The notes under the pieces were generated by a model. That model searched no databases. It saw nothing but the letters and a program-made list of their open reading frames with translations, and was not told the DNA's origin. This document shows, in pieces, positions 14,496-22,373 of a stretch of 29,549 nucleotides of DNA. Location: positions 1 to 29,549 of the IMG/VR virus record IMGVR_UViG_3300018080_001685. The stretch is one strand, 5' to 3'. Within the stretch, counting starts at the first letter, position 1. Each line of letters starts with the position of its first letter. The stretch is from a virus. The position numbers and the translations under genes were made by a program.

Positions 14496-16703
14496 TTGTC
14501 TGAACTGACCGTCATGGAGCGATTCCAGCAGCGAATGACCAAGAATTGGCTTGGCCACATAGAGAGTTCGCGCAAGAACTCTGCTCGTGAACGGTTCATG
14601 CAGATTGCTAAGCAGTGCCGCTCGTTCTACGACGGCGGCTGCGGCTTCATGTGGGGTAAGGACTGGTCTGAGGAGTATGGCACCGATGGTATCGGTGATC
14701 CCATGTTCAAGATCACGATTAACAAAGCTTACGAGCTGGTTGCGATCTACGGCCCTTACCTGTTCTGGGACTACCCCAACCGACATGTGCAGCCGTACGA
14801 GCCAATCGAGATCGACACTGAGTTCATTGACCGCATTGGTCAAACTGACCCGATGCAGGCCCAATTTCTCGGTCAATTGATGGATCAGCAGATCACGCAG
14901 AGCAAGGTGGCTGAGGTTCGCTCTGAGTTGATGGGGCGATACCTGAACTACAGTCAGCGTGAGCAGCGACAGCGACTGGCCGTGGAAGCGGCTACTGCGA
15001 TTCAGGATGCACTGATCGAAGGCCGTGGGTTGCTGTTCCCTGAAACCTACGAAATGCCAGGCTCCACAAGGAGATTGACCGGTCTGTTTCGGGAGCGTAA
15101 CGAAAACTTCTTCATCGATCCTGACTGCAATGATCCATACCTGCGCAACGCATCTTGGATCGCACGTCGTCACGTTGACACCGTCGAGGATGTCGAGGAC
15201 CGCTTCAGCCTTGAACGTGGTGCTCTGAAGGAAAAGGGCACAGCTGAGAGCAACAAGTCTCGCGTCGAGAACGGCAGTAACAGCGACCGTATTAACGGCA
15301 AGACGAACGACCTGATCGTTTGGTACGAGATCTGGTCGAAGGGTGGTATTGGAACGCACCACAAGGGGATGGATAGCACTCTGGACAAGGATCTGGAGGA
15401 ACTTCTTGGCAAGTACACCTATGTTTGTGTGGCAGTTGGCGTTGAGTATTTCCTGAACGCACCACCGAACGCCATCGAGGAAGAGTCAGACGACGACATC
15501 GCCTTGCGGTTTGCGTGGCCATTCCCAAGTTATCTGGATGACAGGTGGCCAGTTGGCGTCCTCGACTTCAACATCAATACACAATCAGCTTATCCGGTAG
15601 CCCTGCTGTCGACAGCACTGGGCGAGCTGATGACGTTGAACATTCTGGTGTCGGCAGCGGTTGAGAACTGCTACGAGAACCGACGTCAAGTGGTTGCCTA
15701 TCTGAAATCGGCGTCCAAAGAGATCGAGTCTGCGTTTAACAGTGGAGTGGGCAACGTCTACATACCACTAGACGAGGTCAACAACTCGATCAATAACGTG
15801 GTCCAGTACCTCAACAAGCCGGGAATGAACAAGGACATCTGGGACGCGATCAGTTACGTCAGTAACATGTTCGACAAGCGGACTGGCTTGGTCGAGTTCA
15901 TGTACGCGACACAGTCGACTCAGGACAGGTCAGCACGCACCACGGCAGCGAAGCAGGAAGCCGCAAGCATCCGTCCCGAGAAGATGGCCAGGGACGTGGC
16001 AGCATGGATGACGGAGTGTGCTGAACTGGAGCGCCTGCTTGCCACATTCGAGTTGCGTGGCAGCGACATCGATGTGTTGCTTGGCCCGATGGGCGCCTAC
16101 CTATGGGACACCTACATCTACAGCGAAGACCCAGAGATTGTCACTCGCGAGATGACATGCACGGTCGAAGCCTCAGATGTGAAGCGGCCAAACAAGGAAG
16201 CCTACTTCCAGTCACTGTCTAGTTTGCAGCAGACGATGATTCCGATGTTGCAACAGGTAGCAGCATTGCGTGGCGACGAAGAGGGTGTGGAGCCACTGCG
16301 TGCGTTCGTGAAGTCGATGCAAGACGCAATGAATCAACGTGGCGAGGACTGGGGTAACATCCCAGCCTTCCAGCCGCCACCGCCTGATCCGCAGATCCAG
16401 CAGCTCGAAATGATGATGCAGCAGCTGGAGATGGAACTCAAGGGCGCTGAGGCTCACAAGAAGACAGCCGATGCTGCCAAGTCTGCCGCTGAAGCAGAGA
16501 AGACAGCAGCCGAGGCTAAGAAGGTTGGGCTGGAGCCACCGAAGGAACAACTTCAGTTCCAGTTCGATAGGGCTAAGGGTGAGTTGGAATTGTTGCAGAA
16601 GCAGGAGAAGCATCGCCAGGACATGGCACAGAGTGCTGCACAGTTTGCGATGAAGGGGGCCATGATGAATCAAAGTCGGGCACTGAAGGAGCAGGCTGAA
16701 TGA
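14496..16703 (+). CDS. Portal protein
   Basis: At about 735 residues this is one of the longest genes in the window, placed straight after the terminase. It begins MSELTVMERFQQRMTKNW and continues with helical stretches typical of a portal clip and stem. Residues 629-735 form a long Gln/Glu/Ala/Lys coiled coil (PDPQIQQLEMMMQQLEMELK onwards), like the barrel extension seen in P22-type portals. As a dodecamer it would form the DNA channel and dock the terminase and connector. The best start is the TTG at 14496, with GGAGGGAGG 9 bases upstream and 1 base after the preceding stop. ATG at 14469 has no good site at correct spacing, and ATG at 14514 is too far. Start choice is uncertain. Confidence 0.85.
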   Translation: MSELTVMERFQQRMTKNWLGHIESSRKNSARERFMQIAKQCRSFYDGGCGFMWGKDWSEEYGTDGIGDPMFKITINKAYELVAIYGPYLFWDYPNRHVQPYEPIEIDTEFIDRIGQTDPMQAQFLGQLMDQQITQSKVAEVRSELMGRYLNYSQREQRQRLAVEAATAIQDALIEGRGLLFPETYEMPGSTRRLTGLFRERNENFFIDPDCNDPYLRNASWIARRHVDTVEDVEDRFSLERGALKEKGTAESNKSRVENGSNSDRINGKTNDLIVWYEIWSKGGIGTHHKGMDSTLDKDLEELLGKYTYVCVAVGVEYFLNAPPNAIEEESDDDIALRFAWPFPSYLDDRWPVGVLDFNINTQSAYPVALLSTALGELMTLNILVSAAVENCYENRRQVVAYLKSASKEIESAFNSGVGNVYIPLDEVNNSINNVVQYLNKPGMNKDIWDAISYVSNMFDKRTGLVEFMYATQSTQDRSARTTAAKQEAASIRPEKMARDVAAWMTECAELERLLATFELRGSDIDVLLGPMGAYLWDTYIYSEDPEIVTREMTCTVEASDVKRPNKEAYFQSLSSLQQTMIPMLQQVAALRGDEEGVEPLRAFVKSMQDAMNQRGEDWGNIPAFQPPPPDPQIQQLEMMMQQLEMELKGAEAHKKTADAAKSAAEAEKTAAEAKKVGLEPPKEQLQFQFDRAKGELELLQKQEKHRQDMAQSAAQFAMKGAMMNQSRALKEQAE

Positions 16704-17263
16704 GAATCAGTAGCGTTCGCCGCAAGATGATCGAAGCTGAGGTCGAGACGTGGCCTGAGTGGAAGCAGGAGTGGTATCACGATCTGCGTAAGCGCAACAC
16801 GATTGTGATGGCTCACATGCTGGCCAATCGCCAGCCTCCACGCTGCCTGACGGACGATGTCCTGATGTCTGGCCAGCAGAAGATCAAGGACTTGCCAGAC
16901 GACCGTCGCGAGTACATCTGCGGCAAGATCATCGAAAACGGCGGGACCGTGAACCCGGATGATGTGTACAAGCCTGGACTGGCAAGGTTCACTGGCGACC
17001 CAGAAGCATTGGTTGGGCATGGCGACTATTCCAGCCGAGTCCACGCAATTGCCAAGAAGCGTAAGGCCAAGATTCTCGGCCCTGTGAGTTGCGACTACAC
17101 GGAAGAGATTCGAGACGACAAAAAGCCTGTTCACAAGGTTCACCCCAGAATTGTGGAGCGGAACATGGAGCAGGCCATCAAGGAAAACCCAGACTTAATC
17201 GCCAAAAATCGGCGAGAACTTCGAGAGTCCATCATCGAAAAACACTCGGCAAAGGAGAAATAG
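16700..17263 (+). CDS. Hypothetical head-associated protein downstream of portal
   Basis: A 187-residue, highly charged protein whose ATG overlaps the portal stop (ATGA). It is Arg/Lys/Glu-rich (RISSVRRKMIEAEVETWPEWKQEWY), with a soluble helical N-terminus and a basic C-terminal end (KNRRELRESIIEKHSAKEK). There is one Cys in RCLTDD and another in YICGK, and a third in VSCDY. No family is recognised. Its place after the portal and before decoration genes is where head proteases or connector-assembly proteins often lie, but no Ser-His-Lys/Asp protease triad is evident, so I do not propose one. It is probably a minor head or DNA-binding protein. Confidence 0.55.
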   Translation: MRISSVRRKMIEAEVETWPEWKQEWYHDLRKRNTIVMAHMLANRQPPRCLTDDVLMSGQQKIKDLPDDRREYICGKIIENGGTVNPDDVYKPGLARFTGDPEALVGHGDYSSRVHAIAKKRKAKILGPVSCDYTEEIRDDKKPVHKVHPRIVERNMEQAIKENPDLIAKNRRELRESIIEKHSAKEK

Positions 17264-17731
17264 ATGGCAGCTATCAAAACTGACAACGTTGTCAAGCGCA
17301 TGAAGGACATCACACATGATCCTCGGCTTGGACGCATCATCGGCAACCAGTTGATCTCGTTGGTCAATGGTGTCGACTCTGTCGCATTCACCGTAGGAAC
17401 CGAAGACGGTTCCAACGTGATCAACGTCGCCATGCAGGCATCTGACGTTGAAGGGAATGACATCGCTGAGCGGTGCATCTTCTTCGTCGGGCTGTTTGCT
17501 GACGCCAATGGTGACGCCTTCCAGACTGCGGAGGATTACACCATCGCAGCCGGAACCGATGGCGACGTACTTGAGCTTGTCGCTGACAAGCTCCTGGTCG
17601 TGATCACAGAAGCCGACGGTGATGCCGACGTGGACTTCACGCTGACTGGGGCTGGCACGAGCTACCTGATCGCGTTTGGCCCAACTGGCAAAGTGATTGG
17701 AACGTCAGCAGCCATGACACACGCCGCGTAA
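17264..17731 (+). CDS. Beta-rich virion protein, decoration or fibre candidate
   Basis: A 155-residue acidic protein with short beta strands and glycine turns: VDSVAFTVGTEDGSNVINVAMQASDVEGNDIAER, then TIAAGTDGDVLELVADKLLVVITEADGDADVDFTLTG. The N-terminal 35 residues are helical and basic. The sandwich-like second part, with repeated G/D turns, is like small decoration proteins or fibre domains on phage heads. GGAGA precedes the ATG, adjacent to the preceding stop. The following genes are a 48-residue coil protein and another beta protein, suggesting an accessory set for the head surface or head-tail joint. This is inference; no family match is known. Confidence 0.55.
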   Translation: MAAIKTDNVVKRMKDITHDPRLGRIIGNQLISLVNGVDSVAFTVGTEDGSNVINVAMQASDVEGNDIAERCIFFVGLFADANGDAFQTAEDYTIAAGTDGDVLELVADKLLVVITEADGDADVDFTLTGAGTSYLIAFGPTGKVIGTSAAMTHAA

Positions 17732-17748
17732 TTAACCGAGGAGCGACC

Positions 17749-17895
17749 ATGCTCAAGAAAGCTGAAAGCGTTCTTGGCAAGCACGACGCAGCCGTACTCG
17801 AAGATCTTATCAAGAGAGTCGAGGCGTTGGAGAGTGCCAAGACAACCACGACCAAGAAGACCACAAAGAAGGTGAGTACCAATGGGACTAAGTGA
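17749..17895 (+). CDS. 48-residue coiled-coil mini-protein
   Basis: ATG at 17749 with GAGGAG 5-10 bases upstream opens a frame ending at TGA 17895. The peptide (MLKKAESVLGKHDAAVLEDL ...) forms a predicted amphipathic coiled coil (residues 15-30, VLEDLIKRVEALESAK) and a Thr/Lys-rich tail (TTTTKKTTKK). The next gene starts inside its last codons. The good ribosome site, coupling and coil design support a true small gene; a membrane or fibre multimer partner is possible. No family recognised. Confidence 0.6.
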   Translation: MLKKAESVLGKHDAAVLEDLIKRVEALESAKTTTTKKTTKKVSTNGTK

Positions 17896-18193
17896 CGCTG
17901 GGGTTGCGAAGTACACGCTTTCGTTGACTAATGTTGTGGCGACTTCTGCGGGCTTCAAGATGAAGCGCACTGCTCGCATTGGCAACAAGTCTGGCGGTCA
18001 GATTGTGGTTTCCTTTTACGAGGCGAACAATCTGTCGTCAACTAAGACGACCTGGGATGCCGGTGACGCAAGCGACTTGACCATTCCAGATGGTGAGTCT
18101 AAGGCTGTGCCGTCTTCTCTTGAGGCGTGCGAGTACGTTGTCTTGGTTGTTGCATCAGGGACACCATCAGTAACTGTCGTTACGAAGGATTGA
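17882..18193 (+). CDS. Small beta-structured virion protein
   Basis: In this 103-residue protein, alternating hydrophobic strands run through the whole length (AKYTLSLTNVVATSAGFKMKR, GGQIVVSFYEANNLSS, CEYVVLVVASGTPSVTVVTKD), with Gly/Ser turns. No catalytic motif or membrane segment is seen. AAGGTGAG lies before its ATG within the overlapping coil gene. It follows that coil gene and a larger beta protein, and just precedes the connector gene, so a head-tail joint or decoration role is plausible. It is short enough to be a capsid spike or head fibre shaft subunit; I cannot decide between them. Confidence 0.55.
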   Translation: MGLSDAGVAKYTLSLTNVVATSAGFKMKRTARIGNKSGGQIVVSFYEANNLSSTKTTWDAGDASDLTIPDGESKAVPSSLEACEYVVLVVASGTPSVTVVTKD

Positions 18194-18194
18194 C

Positions 18195-19424
18195 GTGACT
18201 CGACGAACATGGACACGACCGGAATATAACACGGAATCGGAACTCTTAACATTCCGTGACCTGTTCGATCATGTCGTGAATGCGTTCGATGATGATCAGT
18301 TCTCCGCTGGTGATCGTGCGTACCGGCAAGCCATGCAGGCATGCCGAGACGCATATCGCGAGTTGGCATCACAGCACGATTGGTCGTACCTGAACCGACG
18401 ATCGCAAGTCCGAATCGAGGCTCCGCAAACTACCGGGACGATCGCCTACGATCACACTGGTGGAACGTATGAGAGAGAGCTGACTCTGTCCGGTGCAACG
18501 TGGCCATCTGATGCGCGTTACTACAAAGTCGAGATCGACGAGGAAGTCTACGAGATTGCCGAGCGTAAGTCTTCTACTGTTGTGACGCTGCGAGAGGACA
18601 CGAATCCTGGATCTGACATCGCTGCTGGCACGAGCTATAAGTTGTTCCGGCAGCAGTATCCAGCACCTGCCGATTTTCGCACGGGGTCGCAACCATGGCA
18701 ATTATCCGAGCGATTCTGGAATCCATCCTACGTGCATCCGCACGAATTGCAGGCTTGGGATTCCAATGCCGTCATTAGCTTTGACGAACCGCGTGTCTAC
18801 ACAGTTCGCAGCGCCGACGACGCCTATGCTCAGATGGTGTTTGAGTTCTCGCCAGTGAGCGACCAGTCGCGTCTGTTCGACTACGTGTACAAGGCACAGC
18901 CACGGCCTATCAAGCCGTTCGCTCAAGAGCCTGAATACTCAGATGGCAGCGTGGCAGTGTCTGGTACTACCGTCACTGGTACAGGAACCGCATTCAGCGA
19001 TCGCATGATCGGTTGTGTGATTCGCTTCTCCGACACAGACGACGCTCCATCTGGGTTGATTGGATCAAACGAGAATTACCAACCGTACGCAGAGCAGGCA
19101 ATCATCACAGCGGTTGCCAGCACCACATCGTTGACAATCGACGCGGCGCTGAGTGGAACTTACTCAGGCAACGGATACACGATTAGCGACCCATTGGACA
19201 TCGAACCAATTGTGATGCTGGAACCGCTCAAGATTCTATCCGAGGCGAAGTACGCACGCATGATTGGTCATGAGGACCATAAGGATCGCCTCGCTCAATA
19301 CGGCATGGCACTCAGGCAGGCTAAGGCCGCCGACTCGCGTGTGATTGACCCGTTCGGTCGCCGCAAGCGTGGCCTGCAATGGTGGGAAGGTAGCCACAAC
19401 CTCCAGTTGGGAGAGTGGACTTGA
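18195..19424 (+). CDS. Head-tail connector or tail accessory protein, P22 gp4-like N-terminus
   Basis: A 409-residue protein whose helical N-terminus (RDLFDHVVNAFDDDQFSAG ... MQACRDAYRELASQHDWSYL) resembles the adaptor helix bundle of phage head-tail connectors such as P22 gp4. A larger beta part with Gly/Ser/Thr segments (VAVSGTTVTGTGTAFSD; TIDAALSGTYSGNGYTI) follows, and it ends in a helix with basic residues (SEAKYARMIGHEDHK). Such adaptors bind the portal underside and the first tail ring. GAAGGA precedes the GTG start at the right distance. It is preceded by decoration-type genes and followed by a small neck-type gene, consistent with the connector region. The resemblance is by layout; a specific family cannot be confirmed from sequence alone. 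Confidence 0.6.
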   Translation: MTRRTWTRPEYNTESELLTFRDLFDHVVNAFDDDQFSAGDRAYRQAMQACRDAYRELASQHDWSYLNRRSQVRIEAPQTTGTIAYDHTGGTYERELTLSGATWPSDARYYKVEIDEEVYEIAERKSSTVVTLREDTNPGSDIAAGTSYKLFRQQYPAPADFRTGSQPWQLSERFWNPSYVHPHELQAWDSNAVISFDEPRVYTVRSADDAYAQMVFEFSPVSDQSRLFDYVYKAQPRPIKPFAQEPEYSDGSVAVSGTTVTGTGTAFSDRMIGCVIRFSDTDDAPSGLIGSNENYQPYAEQAIITAVASTTSLTIDAALSGTYSGNGYTISDPLDIEPIVMLEPLKILSEAKYARMIGHEDHKDRLAQYGMALRQAKAADSRVIDPFGRRKRGLQWWEGSHNLQLGEWT

Positions 19425-19942
19425 GTGCCTACTACAACATCTTGAACGAAATCAAGAATCAGATTTCACAGCGAATCAATACACGCGGTGAAGACGGTTA
19501 CGCCAGCATCACCGACAAGAAGATTGTGTTGCGTCACCAGCCGTTCGTTGACGGGATGAGTTCGTGGGACAACGGTGAAGAAACACCTGGTGTTGTGATC
19601 AGTCCGATTCAGCAGGTGAATATCCCTGTCGATAGCGGAGACCTCCACAATGACGACGTTCAGTACGGAGCGATCATCCAGATTATTGACAAGTGCAACA
19701 CAAGGTTGAGTGATAAGCAACTCAAGAGTTGGACTAAGTGGGAAGAAAACATTCGGTCCTACTTTTCACACAATGATCTGCGACTGGAACAGTACGACTC
19801 AACTGGATACTGCAATCAGGTTTTGATTCCCAGCATGGAATGGGCTGATTCCAGGCAGGTCAGGCGTCACAAGAACTGCATATTTCTAATTCCACTCATT
19901 GCTGTGACACGTATCGCTCGCAATGAAAACGGGAGGGCATAG
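19421..19942 (+). CDS. Neck or tail terminator candidate
   Basis: A 173-residue protein. TTG at 19421 shares bases with the stop of the connector gene (TTGA) and has GGGAG about 7 bases upstream, so it is preferred over GTG at 19415, which has no room for a ribosome site. The fold appears alpha/beta: N-terminal helix (YYNILNEIKNQISQRIN), then strands (KIVLRHQP, GVVISPIQQVNIP), and a later basic segment (RRHKNCIFLIPLIAVTRIAR). Position between connector and tail tube, together with size, suggests the tail completion or terminator protein that caps the tube and joins the head. This is inferred from synteny only. Confidence 0.5.
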   Translation: MSAYYNILNEIKNQISQRINTRGEDGYASITDKKIVLRHQPFVDGMSSWDNGEETPGVVISPIQQVNIPVDSGDLHNDDVQYGAIIQIIDKCNTRLSDKQLKSWTKWEENIRSYFSHNDLRLEQYDSTGYCNQVLIPSMEWADSRQVRRHKNCIFLIPLIAVTRIARNENGRA

Positions 19943-19944
19943 TT

Positions 19945-20865
19945 ATGGCTGGAATGAGCCAAGGGGCCAAGTCAACAATCTCAATCGGCAGCACTAAGTT
20001 CTGCTACGTGTCAATCGAAGACAAGACTGTTTACTACCACGTTGATGGCAGTGCTGAATCGATCTGCGGAAGCTACTACAGCCGCAATAAAGATCGCGTT
20101 CGAGCTGGCATTATCGTTCCTCGCTTGCACATTACCATGCAGCCAACTCCAGAGGAACTGGACGCCCTGCTGCCACTGTGGAACTTCTCAGAATCGACAG
20201 ACGTCTGGACTCCAGGAGACGACTTCTCGTCCCTGACCAGCTTCGACCTTGAATGGTACAAGGAGGCGGATGTCACGACATACAGCAACGGGTTGTGCGA
20301 CAAAGTGATCTTGCGTGCTCAGAAGGGCGCCAAGCCTTGGGCGCTGGAAATGCAGGTTGTCTTTGACAACATCTCCCGTGCTGACGGCGCTTCCGAAATG
20401 GGCGACTCACTGACAACACCAACAACTGCCCCGTACACGTTCTCAGACGGAACGCTCACGTTGAACAGCGCATCGAAGGAATGTCAGTCGATGGTCGCCG
20501 TGATCGACTACGCCCTGGCTGTGCAGCACAACAACTCTCAGCTTCCAACGTCCATTCGTCCTACGGACATTAACATGTTCCTGGGTGTTGACACTCCATG
20601 GACATCTGACGAGGTGGCACTCCTGTCTGCCTTTACTGGCGAAACCACAGGCCCGACGACTGCGTCTACGGCAGGGTACTCGGGTTCATTCGCATTCGCA
20701 TCAGGAACGAAGTCAACGACATTGACGTACAGCAACTTGAAGCTACCGCAGGCCAAGTTGCCTAGCGTCATGGGCAAGGAGGAGATTCGCAACAAGATGT
20801 TCTTTGAGGCATTTGGCGACTCGTCCAACTACCCGATGACGATCACGAATGATGTAACCGCGTAG
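19945..20865 (+). CDS. Major tail tube protein candidate
   Basis: A 306-residue beta-rich protein in the classic tube position, after connector and neck genes and before the tail assembly genes. It has strand-turn patterns such as STISIGSTKFCYVSIEDKTVYY, EMQVVFDNIS and SFAFASGTKSTTLTYSNLKLP, with many Asp/Thr/Ser and Trp residues, and ends NYPMTITNDVTA, similar to the external tube strands of siphophage tubes. GGGAGGG precedes the ATG. The size is larger than a minimal lambda gpV-like tube, so an extra surface domain may lie in the central Thr/Ala-rich segment (about residues 225-260). A tube implies a siphovirus or myovirus; no sheath gene is evident, which favours a siphovirus. Confidence 0.6.
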   Translation: MAGMSQGAKSTISIGSTKFCYVSIEDKTVYYHVDGSAESICGSYYSRNKDRVRAGIIVPRLHITMQPTPEELDALLPLWNFSESTDVWTPGDDFSSLTSFDLEWYKEADVTTYSNGLCDKVILRAQKGAKPWALEMQVVFDNISRADGASEMGDSLTTPTTAPYTFSDGTLTLNSASKECQSMVAVIDYALAVQHNNSQLPTSIRPTDINMFLGVDTPWTSDEVALLSAFTGETTGPTTASTAGYSGSFAFASGTKSTTLTYSNLKLPQAKLPSVMGKEEIRNKMFFEAFGDSSNYPMTITNDVTA

Positions 20866-20874
20866 AGGTGACAG

Positions 20875-21495
20875 ATGGAGTTGATTCACGATGGCTACAC
20901 GCAGCGAGCGGAGGTTGGCGACACAGTCTTTCTGTACCGTCCAATGGTCTACTCAGAGGCTGTTGGCGTCGGGAAGATTGCTCAGTCGTTGCCTCGTGAG
21001 ATGCAGAAAGATTTCATTGCCGAAGTGGTCATCGCCCATGTTGTGTGGCCTTGCATATTCGAGCCGTTGAAGAACAACCTCGCTGCGATCTTCAGGCTGA
21101 TTGCTGGCTCCAGGGAGCAGGAACTTGCTGACGAGAAGAACTTGCGTGATGGTTCACGCTTAGCAATTCGGTATCCGCACCTTGATCAGGTCTCATGTGC
21201 AGACTGCAAGTATTGGTGGTTCGATATCCATGACGGTGAGTTCTGCAAGAGGGGTGATGAGTACCTCAAACGAGATGGCGCAGCACCATGCGACAAGGGA
21301 GTCAACTGTCCTGTTGGTCACTGGAAGCAGGAAAAGAGACTCAACGACAAGAACCGCCAAGCGTTCGAGCATCATATGACATGTCGTGCCACTGGTCAGT
21401 TTCCGAACGATCCGATTGTGAAGCGAAACGCAAGAATCATTAACCAAGTCATCGAAGAATGCCAGAGGAAATCCAAGATGTCATCGAGCAAGTGA
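20875..21495 (+). CDS. Tail assembly protein with Cys cluster, chaperone position
   Basis: A 206-residue protein in the slot between tube and tape-measure region, where the assembly chaperone usually sits. The N-terminal half is a compact helical/beta unit. Residues 108-145 hold a Cys set (C108, C111, C124, C139, C145 in CADCKYWW ... CDKGVNCP) with G and R between, a motif I recall from tail-region proteins of planctomycete phages. It likely binds metal or forms disulfides. The helical end overlaps the next gene by 37 bases in the -1 frame. No canonical slippery heptamer is visible in the overlap, so the gpG/gpGT type frameshift is unproven. AGAGGTG precedes the ATG. Confidence 0.55.
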   Translation: MELIHDGYTQRAEVGDTVFLYRPMVYSEAVGVGKIAQSLPREMQKDFIAEVVIAHVVWPCIFEPLKNNLAAIFRLIAGSREQELADEKNLRDGSRLAIRYPHLDQVSCADCKYWWFDIHDGEFCKRGDEYLKRDGAAPCDKGVNCPVGHWKQEKRLNDKNRQAFEHHMTCRATGQFPNDPIVKRNARIINQVIEECQRKSKMSSSK

Positions 21496-22373
21496 TGGCC
21501 GAAGCCAAGGCTGTCGCGGGAAAGTTCAAGGAGACGCAACTGTTTCCTTGGTCTGCTAGCGAACCTGCGCAGCCAGAGCCAGTTGAAGTGCAGCCCGAGC
21601 AGGAAGGGGAGAGGTTTGAAACACCTGAGCTTGATACTCCAGAGTCTCAGCCGCAACCTGTTGAAAACATGGAAGTGGTTGGCGAGTCTAGTCCTATGCT
21701 GCCTGAGAGCAGCGAAGAGGCTCCACAGCCAAGTGTGGTCGAGCCTGCGAGACAGGATTTCGAATCAGCGCCAGTCGTGGACCGAGAGCAAGCCGAGTTT
21801 CCAGTTCAACCCTCTTTTGTACCCCAGCCACTCGAAACTGTTCCTGAAGCGGAGACACCCGCATCAGATACGCAAGTTGCACCAGAGGCAACACAACCAG
21901 TTCGAGAGGAATCAACGCCACCCGAGGCGAAGGCACTTCGACCTGATCGAGGAGTAGAGGAACCACGGTCGTCCGAGTTTACTACGCGTGTAGTAAAATT
22001 TGAGGATGCCAACGAGTTCTCCAGTGAGCCTGAGGATGCTCCACAGTCTGAGGGCTTTGCGCGTGAAGATACAGGTCCACCAGAAACAAGTTCCACATTT
22101 AACGTGGAGCAAGAACCAGGGTTAGAGTCAGCCACCTTCTCGTGGGACACATCCGCTGGAGAAGAGGCGAATCCGTTTGATGTTGAGCCAATCAAGCGAG
22201 ATCCAGAACCAGACTTCTCCAGCGTAATCACGAAGCAATCCGATGCCATCTCTAAGCGACTTTCCGAGGAGATACAGAATGGGTTTGCGCAAATGTACGG
22301 GAAGGTGGCTGACGACGTCCAAGAACAGATTAGGGAAGCGATGCTCGTGATGGATAGGAGGCACGCCAGATGA
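21459..22373 (+). CDS. Pro/Glu-rich tail-region protein in the tape-measure position
   Basis: In this 304-residue protein residues 1-25 are an amphipathic helix (EEIQDVIEQVMAEAKAVAG). Residues 30-150 are an unusually Pro/Glu/Gln/Ser-rich tract (e.g. QPEPVEVQPEQEGERFETPE), predicted disordered. The last 60 residues (DAISKRLSEEIQNGFAQMYGK ... VQEQIREAMLVMDRR) are helical and could form a coil. It lies where the tape measure is normally found but is much too short and too disordered for a typical one. It may be a linker, a fibre anchor or a shortened tape measure. No ribosome site is clear at ATG 21459; ATG at 21495 (overlapping the previous stop, TGATG) is an alternative. The palindrome copy 2 (21978) lies inside it. 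Confidence 0.55.
   Translation: MPEEIQDVIEQVMAEAKAVAGKFKETQLFPWSASEPAQPEPVEVQPEQEGERFETPELDTPESQPQPVENMEVVGESSPMLPESSEEAPQPSVVEPARQDFESAPVVDREQAEFPVQPSFVPQPLETVPEAETPASDTQVAPEATQPVREESTPPEAKALRPDRGVEEPRSSEFTTRVVKFEDANEFSSEPEDAPQSEGFAREDTGPPETSSTFNVEQEPGLESATFSWDTSAGEEANPFDVEPIKRDPEPDFSSVITKQSDAISKRLSEEIQNGFAQMYGKVADDVQEQIREAMLVMDRRHAR
21978..21997. repeat. Second copy of the BlaI/MecI-like palindrome, inside a coding region
   Basis: TTTACTACGCGTGTAGTAAA differs from the core of the site at 7711-7730 by one base; over the 26-bp unit 23 bases match. It is near-palindromic with only the central pair broken. Here it lies in the Pro/Glu-rich tail gene and is translated as FTTRVVK. A 26-base near-repeat separated by 14 kb is very unlikely by chance. 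Confidence 0.7.

Noticed and set aside
14244-15362. Long antisense open frame (372 codons) over the portal and upstream gene
   Set aside because: It covers forward genes supported by ribosome sites and packaging context, has no ribosome site or recognisable domain, and such frames arise from codon bias on the coding strand.
21444-21495. Programmed -1 frameshift joining the chaperone-position gene to the Pro/Glu-rich gene
   Set aside because: The frames are in -1 relation and overlap, but no X-XXY-YYZ slippery heptamer is visible in the overlap, and the second gene has its own ATG candidates.
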